From: Promerops cafer
Taxonomy: Eukaryota; Chordata; Aves; Passeriformes; Nectariniidae
Direction of reading: 5' to 3'
Assembly (NCBI GenBank): GCA_013398275.1
Contig: VZSE01014414.1
Span: 372,001-436,000 of the forward strand
DNA length: 64,000 bases
Part shown: one piece after another, positions 23,501-35,700 of the stretch
Numbering within the stretch: the first letter of the stretch is position 1
Layout: each line of letters starts with the position of its first letter
The notes under the pieces: model-generated
The model's input: the letters and a program-made list of their open reading frames with translations, nothing else
What the model was told of the DNA's origin: nothing
The model's database searches: none
Position numbers and translations under genes: made by a program

Positions 23501-26500
23501 GAACAACCGACCAGGCAATCATGGACATTCCTTAAGTTAATGATTTAATCCAATTTCAGAGATGGATGCTTTGGGTCTGAAAAGTGGGAATTGGCTGATT
23601 CTGCCAAGGAAGGGTTGTGAAGGGAGCAGGGACCTGCCCATGGATCTGTTCAGCCTGAGTGCAAGCTCCAAAGAAGCCAGTGCAGATAAAGATGAGCCCC
23701 CTATTTTTGTTCCAAGAACGCCCATCTTTGGTCCTATGCCCAAAGAGAGCCCAGTTACACCTGCACAGCCTTCCTGTGGGAGCAAAGTGGTCTGTGTCAG
23801 TATGCTGAAGGCCAGCATCCAAGAGCCCAGGAGTAACAGCAGGGATGCCCCCCAGCCCTTGGCAATGGCCTTGGATAACCGTGAGTTCAGCACTTCACAG
23901 CAGTGGCCTTTTGCAGCTGGTAACACTACAAACTTCAGGCCTGGATGCCAAATTCAGAACAGGGAGGGGAGATGTGGCTTCACCGCTGTCATTAGTGCAT
24001 CTGTGCAGCTGCAGCAGCTCTGAAATTAACTTAGAATCAATCAGGTATGGAACAAAAAACCCCACAAACTTACACTGGTTTACACTTCTACACTGCAAAG
24101 TAAAGTGGTATTTTACTCTAGCAAGATTGGATTTCCATCATCTCCTTTGAATTACATTACTCCGAAGCTTTACTGATGTTCCAGGCAAGAGGAATTATTT
24201 CCTTCTGATCTCCGTTCAATCTGAACTTATTGTCCAGTCTAACTCCACACCACCTGTTCTCCACTTGTGTAAGAAATGGCCCAACAAGTTCAGCTCCAGC
24301 TTTTCTTGGAAAGCAACCAGTGCAACAGACAAAAGTACCCCAGTCTCTTCCCAACCTGCAGACTAAAAAGAAATAGTAAAGCATTTACCACCCAAGGTAA
24401 CTTTAGCATAAAGATTTCAGGTTCTCAACTTCTCTGAGAGGACAGAAAGAGATAAATGAGGCAACACTGAAGAACAATAAAGTGAAAGACAAATAGCGAG
24501 GAGAGAGAAACCTGTGGAAATAAAAGATCCGTTGCAAGATAAAATTAAAACTTTTTTGTTGTTGTTTAATAGTTCGAGTTATGAATATGATTTAACTTCC
24601 CTGAACAGCCAATAAAGATTCCCATGTTCTTGGCTCAATGCTTCACCCATTCCCTGACTGGCCAGCACTAGAGCTGGTTGCTCTCAGAGTCTGTGTGTGT
24701 CTGCTCCCCAGTCGTACCTCCACAAGGAATTAGCTGCCATAGGAATATCTACAGTTACAAGGCTGACGGAGACAAAAAATACATTTTTGCAGTGTGTCCC
24801 AGAAGGCATTAAATGTCTCTGACAAATCCCAGAGGCCAGAAACTCCTAGAACATCAGAGCAGCAGAAGAAGGTTGATTTAACGAGTGAAGGATCAGTGCT
24901 GGGATGCTGTTTAGCAAACAGCCTTTCTGCTTCTCTTCCTTGGAATGTGCTCATGCACCAGTTCTCCTGACAGAATCCTCCCTGGAGCTGTCTCCTGCTG
25001 GCAGATTTAACACCAGGACCGGGCTGAAGTGAGAAGGAGCTGGGAGAAGCAGCATCCCTGATTTTCTCAGCTGTTCTCTCACTTTGCTGGACACAATCCT
25101 TTCAATCCTGTCTTCAGAGGTGAAACACTGAGCAACACTTTAGGGGACCCTGAGAGGGAGTCAAAGTAGTTATCAAATCAGTTGCACTGACACATTTCAC
25201 TACTACTGTCAGTAGGAAATCCAGTCTAAACCCCTGTTTTTTAATATCTGCCCCACTACAGAACCCTGTTCCTGGATTTCTGAAGAACAAAACCCCAGCA
25301 TTTGATGCAGACGCAACTAATACTGCCTTGAACTAATCAAAACTTGAAGAAGATCTACAGAACAAAGCAACAGCTGAGAACAGATCCAGTCCTGCTCATC
25401 TCCCATGTAAGAACATTTCTGATTAAGTCGCAGCATCTGGTCCAGTCTGCAGCAGTTGCACCAACGCCATTCCTCAGTGACAAATCAGGAAACATGCTGA
25501 AAGGTAAGCTAGGAATTCCCAAGTGATGCATGGCAGAGTCAGAGCTTCTTGCCTAAAACACCCTCTGGGCAACATCTGGATGTATTCCAGAGTATTTATA
25601 TCTGAAGGTCCACCCTCTTCTCCAAAGAATTTAACAAGGAAACCAATGAAGGAGAATGCAGCAGCTGCAGCCTGGTGTTGATCAGTAGGTTCTTCTGAGC
25701 ACAGGGGTCAGCAGGAGTCCCTGGTCCCAGCCTGCTGTCACCATATGGCTCAAAGACAGGTCTTTAAATTGAACTCGATTTAAGAGTTAAGATTTTGACT
25801 ATGAAAGCCTTCATGTTCCTGTACAAGAATGGAGCGTTGTACAGATTCCATCACAGAGATATTCAGCAGTTTGTGCAGAGCCAGCGTGGCTCAGGAGGTG
25901 CTGCTGCCCCACCAGGTCTTGTGTCACCCCTGCCAGTCCACTGCAACTTTGTCTGGAATCACAGAGACCATGGGTTGAGTCCCCTTTCAAAATTCAGTCA
26001 GGAGTAACCTTTATACGCCTGGTATAGAACTTCTTCCTTTTGTAAAACCAGAGAGGCAGGAGGAAAAAAAAATACCCACTGATCACCAAGATCAAACTTG
26101 CAGTTAAACCCCAGGTAACGCTACAAATGATGACTTACATTTCAATATGAAAGAAGAGTGCCAGAGCTGTCTAAAAGAAATGTTCATTTCCAGAAATTGT
26201 CCTAGACAACCCATGACCACCTGGAAACGTGTGACCCTTCTCCTTGGGAATGTGTCTGCCACTGGTAGGTTTGGTGACAAGCCACCTGATCTGTGCTGGC
26301 CTTGCACCACTGAGCAATGGGTTGGAGAGGCTCACGAGGAGAGATGCCAGCAGTATTTCCATGTGCTTTACAAGTACAGAAAAGTTAGTTCCATTTGTAG
26401 CTCGTTTCTTTTTGTGTTTGTTTTTCTTCTCCCTATGGATTAATTCCCAGTGCTTCCAACTCCACTTGTTCTTGGAAAACAAAAAGGATATGGGGGAAGA

Positions 26501-26576
26501 AAACCCCTTGAACAAGCTGAAATGGTAAAAAAGACAGGGAACAAGGAGGGGGACAGGAAGGAATGGAGAAGTGCAG
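20520..26576 (-). other. SFMBT2: Inferred SFMBT2 3' UTR
   Basis: The segment between the stop codon (26579-26577) and the strong poly(A) signal is about 6.1 kb. No other coding exon is visible in it, and the long 3' UTR that I recall for mammalian SFMBT2 makes this length reasonable. A weaker minus-strand AATAAA at 22132-22127 could give a shorter form. Near its distal end lies a TA/CA repeat with three Pumilio-type octamers. No CR1 copy was recognised in the interval, in contrast to the flanks and introns, which fits transcribed UTR sequence but does not prove it. Confidence 0.5.
20732..20803. repeat. TA/CA-rich microsatellite
   Basis: An imperfect run of TATA and CACA units. On the minus strand (the inferred SFMBT2 3' UTR) it reads as UGUAUAUA-type words three times, at 20746-20753, 20774-20781 and 20786-20793. 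Confidence 0.9.
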
Positions 26577-26717
26577 TCAGTTGGCATATTGTGCATAGAA
26601 AGCAACTTTTACTCGCTCGATCTGGTGGCACAGTTTGATGGCTGGACCCAGTTTCAGCTCCATGCACTCCTGCACCGTGGGCAGTGTCAGCAACAGGAGG
26701 GCCTGGCCATCGATGTC
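26577..26717 (-). CDS. SFMBT2: SFMBT2 last coding exon: second half of SAM domain
   Basis: This exon encodes residues 556-601 of the visible 601 and the TGA stop (26579-26577). It starts in phase 0 after a good acceptor (TTTCTTTCCCCAG). It opens with DIDGQALLLLTLPTVQEC and continues through a helix containing KLGPAIKLCHQIERVK to a C-terminus AFYAQYAN, which is the closing half of the SAM domain of Scm-like MBT proteins. SAM domains in this family mediate head-to-tail or heterotypic contacts with other polycomb proteins. The very end is what I recall for SFMBT2; SFMBT1 differs at several of these positions. Confidence 0.95.
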   Translation of the reverse strand, partial: DIDGQALLLLTLPTVQECMELKLGPAIKLCHQIERVKVAFYAQYAN

Positions 26718-29700
26718 CTGGGGAAAGAAACACAGGGAAAATGGTTTTGTTTGTGGACTCTGGAGGGCAGAATGCATAAGTGAGTTTGGAGAACAGGAAG
26801 GGCAGTTTGCCCTAAAAAATAAATTCTTTTATCCTCTGCTTTTTCCTCCCACTTTGACACTGCCTATCTCCTTTCCCTGAGATACAACATGATTTTTCAG
26901 AAGTTGTCTAGTGTCTCTTTATAGGTTCTCACCTTAACTTTCAGCTTGGGAAAAGGCTCCCAGCTGCTGAAATGAGGGATCACCTAAAGAACCTCTGTAG
27001 AGTCCACAGAGATCTGATCAGTCCCATTTCACGCCTGAGGAACTGAACAAGGGGCAGGCTGCAGAGAGATGCCAGGAGACACAGGAGGGAGCTGAATGGA
27101 GAAACTGATGCTGGTCTCACTGCCAAGTCAAACCCTTTCCCCACCTCCTCTGGCCCACGATTTGCTCAGCACAGGTTTATGTCTGCCTTGCTCCATGCCT
27201 TGTACCCAGGTACACCCACAATCTGCCTTGCTCCACTGCTGACTGACCAAGAGAGGGGCTTGGAGCACCCAATGCCCTGGCAATCTCTAATGTCCCACAA
27301 TCCCAGAATGGTGTAGGCCAGAAAGGACCTCTGCAGGTCACGTCTTTCCCTCAAGCATAACTATGCACCAAACTCCATGAACCAGTACCCCGGATGAGCA
27401 ATTTTATTGGGAACCTCGGGTGGCTTCATGATCCTCTTCTTAATAAAGAGCTCAAGTTCTCTTTATTCTTTAATGGACTGAGATGACCAAGCCACAAAAC
27501 TGCTTTTTACCCTCTCGGGAGGATCAGAGTCTATGCACAGCAACTCACAGCCAACATCAACTCCCTAGGACAGCCCTGATTAGGCAGCATTGAACACAAG
27601 GAGGATTTAGACACTTGAAATGCTGCTTTGATCAGGACTGTCCATGGCTCAGGTCCACACTCCACTGAAGGTTGATGGCACAGACCATTGCACCAGGGCT
27701 TCACAAGGAAAAGCTCCAGTCATCTGTGTTTGATTCAAGCCCCTATAAAACTCTCTGGCAAAGGAGAGACAGGGCTGGCTTCCAAGCCCTGGCGTTGTTC
27801 CAGGCTGGTTAACAAATGGTTGGAGCTCGCTGTGACACAGCAACTGCAGCATCCCACTCTGGAGGGTTTCACTCGCTCCAGACTCACCCTCCACCTTCTC
27901 CCACCCACAGCAGCTGGAGTCATCCATGGTGAAGAATCAGAGACAGTTCAATGAGTAGCTTGCCACACTACTGACTAATTAACCACACTTGCTTCTTCCT
28001 AACTACAGCTCGTTAGTGCTGCCCTTTACCCTAAGCAGTGGCTGCTACTCATTTGCCAAGGAATGGCTCTTTCCACAGAAATTGTACAAGCTCACACTGG
28101 CTTGAGATGAAGAACACTGGCTTCTGCTCCTGCAAACCCATCTGCTTAATGGGGAGAAAACTGGCATCTCCTAAATTTAGGTCATCCAAGGCCTGACTGG
28201 CAGACTTTCAGAGGAACGTAGTGAGGAATTAGGTGTCTACACACTTGGGACATCTAGGTGTTAATTGCAAAATTTAGACAGCCAGTTTGGGCTTCAAGCA
28301 GCACTTTTCTGCTTCCCGGGCCAGTATTTTAGAACAGGATGGAACCCATGTGGCCTGGAGAAAGCCTGGTATGTACCAGGTAACCACTGCCTGGTTTTAC
28401 ACTGAGGTTCCTACCTATGGAACACCACACTTGGCATGAAAGGACTAGACCTCCTGCTCTCCACAAGGGTTTCTCACAAGGCTATTGAGTTTCTGGACTC
28501 TCTGAGGATCTGGCAAGGCTCTCACTCAAGTTTCTAAGGGTTTTCATGACTTGCCAAAATTGGTGTTAAAACTTGGCCTGATGGATCTGAAGTCTGGTCG
28601 TAGTCTCTGTACCAAAGCCCCAGGCCCAGCCAGCAAGGTGGGATGTCCTGTAACATGAACAGGCACCACAGACACAAAGGGACAAGTGACAAAATGACTT
28701 CTACCTGCTCCTGAAATATTTTGGCAAGGGGTGCACAGTCGGTGAGTTTAATAAACCTCACAACATCAGTCACAGTCCACTCCAGTGGGTTACTGTCCAG
28801 GACCAGCTTCTCTTCCTCTTCTTGCTTAATTTCCTGTGAGGAAAAAAATAACAAAGAAAGGCTTTCATAAAGCAAATGACCTCCTGTGGAGAACCAGGGC
28901 AGGGATGCCCTCTTCAGACCAGAAAGGTTTGGCACTGGAGGTTAATTTAGGAGGAATTCTGCTATGAAATGGGACACACTCACCTCCTTGGCTGGTGTGC
29001 CCTTCTCTGCCTCGCTGCAGGAGTGGGGCTGGGGTCTGCGGCTCCGTCGGGCTCTCTCCGTGGGAGGAGGCCTGTCCAGCTCGGTGCTGCTCCGCAGGGT
29101 GACCGCTCGCCGGGGCCTGGCAGAGGGCACCTCGGCCGAGGACGTGTCCGTCTGGTCATCGCGCAGCTCCGAGCTCGTTTCCTCGCTCCCCGTCTCGTCC
29201 TCCATCGCGTCCGGCTCGTCATCCTCGCTCTCCTGCGCACACAAACAGCACCCAGGAGATGGACACAGCAGTCAAGCTGCAGTCCCATGGCCATGCTGGT
29301 CTGGGGTAACATTTATTTTAACTGAATTACCTCGTTTTCATTACAGCGCTAAGTGAATTAGCCCTCGATTTAGGTTTGTTACAAAACGCAGAAGGAAAAA
29401 AGTATGTGGCAGAAAACTCTTTTTCTCCTCCCCACTAAAGGTCAACAGCAATAACTCAACTGGCATGAAATGCTCCTCTCTTGGGCTGGTATCTCAAAAC
29501 TCGGGGCGCTGAAGATGTGCAGGAGGAGAAATGCAAAATACTAAGAGGATAAAATGAAATTCAGGTTGAATGAGATGACGTAAAATCAGAAACAGGCTTG
29601 ACTTTAAACTTACACATTGCTTCAAATTGGTTAGGGTGTTATTGGTCCTGAAAAAAGGGAAAATTGGTGCCTTTCAAAAATGTCTAGATGTTCAAGACAG

Positions 29701-32700
29701 CACACTTTTAGTGACATTTCTGCAAAACTCAGGACAGAGGATTTCACCCCAATTTTCCTGCTTTCAGCCCAACACTCAACTGCTGGAGGCAAAGCCCAAA
29801 GTTCCATCTGAAGTATTACACCAGATTCTGTTATTCTGATGTTATTTCTGTCACACAGGGCTTACAAGCACTCACCAAGTGATGGAAACTGTGTATTTTG
29901 AACTTTATATAAATAAAACTTGCCCAAATGGCTTTGACAGCTTATCTCTGATCCAAGTGTGAGCAGGCACCCAAAGCCATACGCTCAGGTCTTGAGTGAA
30001 AGAGCAATTTAGACAAAGATAGTTGTATTGGCTGAAAGGTTGAAAAACTTGGCTAATGGTTGATTTAGGCTTAACAGAAGTTTAAGTTCCTTCGAAGCAG
30101 GTATAATCTAAGGAAATGAAGCAGAAACACACCTAAATGAGGACCAAACCATGAAGATTCAGGCAATCAACTGAAAGCTGAATAAAATAACCTACTCTAG
30201 CTGAAGTAGAGGGAATTTAAGTAAACCAATTTTATTTCACATTGCACAAAGCAGCAATCACTGGCACTCAGCTGAGGAAGTGAAACCACACATGAGCTCT
30301 GTTATTGCCCCCATGGGAAAAGCCCCCAGAAAACAGCCCACACAGAACTAAGTCTATTCCAGGTTTAATTTGGACATGAATCTTTGCTGAGGCTCAGACC
30401 CTGCTGTATCACACAGAAGACTGGAAAGACTGAGCCCTCAAATTCCATGTATTTGGGACACAAACCATTTGCTTGTATGCTAAGGCTTGATGTTGTGAGC
30501 CAAAAATAATAGGAATAGCTAACAAAAAAAATAAAATTCCTTGAAACGACAATGGCTATGAGCCATTATTTATTTTAGTACTTGGAGATCTTAGACATGG
30601 ATCACAGAGCTCCTTCATTCTGCTAAATGCTGTGCAAAGCATCCAACAGGCTCATCTGCCTGCTTTTAGGGAAGGAATTAAAATAAAGAGATATTAGGCA
30701 GCATGTCAGCCAGTGAGCATTGGGAAGGTGGGAGCAAAAAATCTGCTTACTACCTCTGAAATGGACAAGGTAAAAATCCCCAAAGTGCCTGGTAAAACCA
30801 GTCTGACCTTAGAAGAACAGAGCAGCAAGGAAGGATCCAAAATAGAAACTGGAAGTGTTTAGGTGTGCTGAGAAGCTCCCCAAAAGGAAAATGCAGAATG
30901 GGGGACAAGAAGAAGGCACCAAGGAGTTTTTGCTGACTTATCCCAGTGCGACACAAACCTCTGCAGAGCCTGCAGCATTCGAATCCACAGCTGATGATCT
31001 CCTCTTCTTCTGCACAAAGATGGATTTCCGCCTCTTTCTGCGTCTGGCTGGCTTGACATGGCCACTTTTCATGTTGTTATTTTCCCCAATCGGTGGCTTA
31101 ACGATTTTTTTCCTCTTCCCATAATAATAAGCTGGAGAAATGAAGCACAATGCCCATTAAAAACTTTAACCACCCAAAGAAGGGGACCTTGGCTTGCTCC
31201 TTGCTACAAGCTCAGGACTGTACTCTAAGTGCAATTTAAACTTTAAAATACATTGATTTGGAAAAAAAAGGTACAGCATAAATAGGTCATGTTGGACTAG
31301 CACAGAGTGTTACAGCTCTTATGTATCCAGATTTATTGATGATGAATGAAGACTTCAGAATTTAACAACATGTGTTTAGGCAGAGCTGAGCAGTGATTCG
31401 GAGGAAAAGAGGCCAACAAGTTCCAGATTTGATCCAACGCAGTTCTGTGTGAGGTAACAGTCTCAGACACCCTTCCACTTCCTAAAATTTTCAGCAGAGA
31501 GGGGAGAGGGCCAGCTATCCTCAATCATGTACAAAGGAATGGTTTTTTTATTACTTTTAACTATTTTGTGGCCCAGGTTGAAATTAATGTGAGAGTCCTC
31601 TGACCTTACATTAAATGTTTGTATTAAATGCCTTTTGACACACTGTAGGGTTGAAAGACACTGTCTTTGACCAGCAAGGGTGTCCCAAGAAAATGGCCCT
31701 TGGCACCCATGCCGAAGTTCCTAACTGAACTGAGCCTTTCAGAAAATCAATGGAGTTCTGAGGAAAAATTCACCCAGTCATAAACCATCAACTTTGAGAT
31801 GGGACAACACCAGCTGGAGCTCCCCAGCTGCCCTCCTCCAGCTCTCCATTTGCTACCAGTGGGAGCCAGGACTCCAACTCAGGCCTAGATTTCTACAGAA
31901 ACCCATCCCCAGTGATCCCAGTATCCCCCTGAGCCTGTTCCTCCTTCTACTCTGGCACCAAACTCAAGGTAATTGCTTTAGATCAATTACACCCCTTTTT
32001 GCAACCCTGGTGGAAGAAGGACAACACTCACTTCCACTTTCCTGGCCTGTTTAAGAGCCAATAATACCAGTAATATTGACCACAAAAAGCACTGAACACT
32101 AACAACAGCCATCCTGAACAGGCAGGATCATGTTTAAATATTAAACACTGAGTAGAGAATCAGTGTTCCCAAACCTTCCAGCACCTCAGCACTGTGGTTC
32201 TGGCCTGTGCTGGTGTGTATGACAGAAACTCTTTACAAGGAGGATTCATCTCACCTAACGAAGCTGTCTCAGATGTGGCAAGTTAAAATCTCACCTTCCC
32301 ACTGCAGGTTCCTTTTATGTGCTCCTTGTGTTAACTTTAGAAATGAAGAAAATTCAAGACTTCCAAAAAGTGATGACGTGCAAACAGATGTATCAGGATG
32401 GACTGAGAGGGACAGTTTTCTGGTACAGGATTCTAAGGGAACCTGTGGTGGCCTCAGCATTAAATGAATGCTCTTAGATGAGATGAATCCTCATCAGTAG
32501 TAACATATCACACAACTCCTGTTCTTCACCACACACCATCTCCCACTTCTCTGGTTCCCAGCCAGCACCAAGAGGCATTTTTCCAATACTCACTGTATTT
32601 GGTTTTCGTGTGGATGGAGCAGTTCTCAGGGCAGACTTCAGCCACCAGCACAGGGCTGAAGAGGTTGGGGCAGCACTCAAGCTTCGCACAGACCCTCCTG

Positions 32701-35700
32701 CAGAAATCTGCCACCTGGTCCGACGTCCGCACGATCTTCACGGTCGCCCTGTACGTCTTCCCTCTGTACCTAGGGAGGAGTACAGGACCCCACGTCACCC
32801 ACCCAGAAAAATCCTGTGGTGCTACAGACCAGACTCTCCTCTGCCACGGAGAGATCCTCCCCAGGGACTTTTGGGAGAGTGTCTCTCTTGAGACTGCAGG
32901 TGGAACAGGTCTACTTTTCTTAGTGGCTCCATTTCAGATGGACTCGAGGAAGGAAAGGGTGAAATAAATCAAAGATATGGACATGATTAAGGAAGGAATC
33001 TATGTGCACACTGGATGAATCTGTAGATATGGCAAGCGAAGGAAAAAACATCTCAGTAGGCTTGATAAGGATACTACACAGGACAGCAAGACCTTACTGT
33101 GAACTGATGCAAAGGTTTTGGGAGAGGGATGCAATCTCTCTTCATATATTGACCCATGATCAGATGCTTATAAACCTTGCAGAGCTTTCTGGTCACCACC
33201 CTGTGTTTGGACTGAACTCTCTAAGCCCCCAGTGCACTTTTGGTTTTCTCCATTGCAGTCTTTCCTGCTCCCATTTCATGTTCCAGCTTCCAACAATCCC
33301 CAAGACTCATGGTGCCAGCTGTGGCTAGCAAGACACACTCGTGAAGAAGTAGCTGGGTGAAACAACAATCTCTGCCACCCCAGGACCAGATGACTTCACC
33401 ACTCTGAGATGTGGGCACTACAAAACCTGAGGAATTCATCAGGAGTCTCTGGAGTTATTTAACAGGGCTGCAGCAACAGGCCCTAAAAACTGATTCCTAC
33501 AGGGAATGCTTGGAGCAGAAACCTGCAATGAAAGGTTTGTCTTAAATTCGCTATGCCACTAAAACATTTATTTCAGTGTTTCATATGAAGTGTTTCTGAG
33601 TGATAAATGGCTGAGAAAGATACAGTTACATCCCTGCTGTACTACATTGTAGATGTGAACCCTGGAAAACCAATTATCCCCATAATTTATTAAACAGCAG
33701 CAGCAAGCTGTTGTAAACAGTGAGATAAGGTTTTTAAAACATCTCTTACGCATCCCGAGGAATGCAACACGAGAAGTAACCACGCCAGAGCCTGGTGCTG
33801 GCATTACAAATGTGCTCAGAGGAGGGAAAAGTAACACGTAACGAAAGAAAAAGAGGGAACAACAGTGGAAGAAAGATTACTGGATGGGAGGCAAGGAAAG
33901 ACAAAGATACAGTCACCAGGAAAAATGAAACAAAGCATTTGTCAGTGTATTAAGATCTGCAGTTTCCTAGCAGCTGCTGATAGAAATGGGAGAGGAAGAG
34001 AAGGAGGTGGTGAAATAAAGATGTGACCAGAGAGTTAAAACATTCAGTCAGCTCCTTCTGAAACAAAGGGGTGTGGGAAATGGTTTGAAACTGTGGCACA
34101 TAAAGTGTTGTAATGAAATGAAACTTGGGTCTGAGAACAGCCCAGTCCAACCATCCTCAGGTCGCAATCCAAATTATCACCTCAGCATAAAACCTGAATG
34201 AGCATTCCTGCAAGGTGCCAGGCTCTGATACCCCATTTGGTGCCAAGACAATCCTGGATTCATCCACCTGAATGCATGAATGACTTAATGAGCCAACTTT
34301 TCACACACCCTCAAAGAGCTGGACAGATGATGTAAAAGGGAAAAGTGCTCCTTTCAGGTACAGAGCACTGTTATGATCCCAGCTTCCCTATGAAACAGCT
34401 GCAGAGGCAGGCTGGCTGAGGAGGGTTTGGCAATACCTAATACCAAAACCACCAAATGCCAAAGGCATTTAAATGCATCTACTTATAAAAGTTTTATATT
34501 TCTTTTCAATGTGTTTGAAAAGACTCCTGCACTTATTACTTCTCCAGGAGCCATTAAGTTTAACAACAGCCTGGATCGTTTGGTCAGTGAGTCTGTGACA
34601 GGCTGCAGGATTTCAGTGTGCTGCTTTCACCTGGACCCAAATAACTCTGCTTGGACTGAACCAGCACTTCCAGACAAGCACCAGCCTCGAGGGTCTCCAC
34701 ACTGGAAGAATCATGGCACAGGGAGCACCTGTACCTACACCTCATTTTATGTCTGGATGCGTCTGAATTTAACTCACATTTATTTGTCCTTGTTCTGACT
34801 TTCACCACTAGGATGAAAAGACTGCATCTGGTTTTGTTTCCCTGCAAAAGCACTGTAATCAAATTGCCTCTTGATCTTCTTTCTTATAAGCTAAGAAAGC
34901 TGCCTGATGGGTATTATTCAAGGATGGCTGACTTTTTCTAACTGTGTGCTTCCTATTGTGTTTGGCTGCACAGGAAGGACCCATTGTACTACAGTGCCTG
35001 CTGAAAGGAAAAGATGAAACTAGGAAAACGAACAACTGTCTGATTTCATTGTCTGCTTTGAATGCAACACACATTTTAATTAACAGAGAGGATGGCAAAA
35101 TGGAGATCTCCATGACTGCAGCAGTCAGTCTCAATAACCCAAGGTGTTAGTACTGGCCACAGCAATATTTTTTACATCATTTTGGTCTTGGCTGCACCTC
35201 TTTCAACTATAAACCAGGTTCTACTAATATTTTCCATATTCCTCACACACTAAAGATTTTGAACACAGGCACCACCAAATGTAATCTGAGCTGTTTCTAG
35301 GACAGCCATGTGGAAGGAGCTCCTTTGTCAGAAAACCTTTTCCATTAGCATCTCTCAAAAAGTTAACAACTACTGATGCTCCTTATTTATGTTTTTATAC
35401 CAGGACTCCTATCTTCTCAATCACTTGCAAGCAGCAAGTATCTGCATGCACATCACAGCAGCACTGGAGAGTTGGAAAATTGATGTGTCAAGGATAATAT
35501 TTTCGGTTTTCTTAGAAATCGCTGTTCTTTCTTAAAAAAAAGATTTTTCAGCTAAAACCAAAGGAATCTTTCTTTCCTCTTCCCCCTCCTCTGCCCTCAG
35601 ATACCAAACTCAGAGGAAAGCTTAAGGCTGGAACTGTTTCCATGAAAAATACACTTGCTGATCCATGAACAAAAATATTACATGAACAGCACTTTGCAAC

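Noticed and set aside
28964..29356. Plus-strand frames of 118 and 130 codons
   Set aside because: They are antisense shadows of the CpG-rich SFMBT2 exon, whose minus-strand frame has matching splice sites and family motifs.
32599..32967. Plus-strand frame of 122 codons
   Set aside because: Antisense shadow of the SLED exon at 32594-32769.
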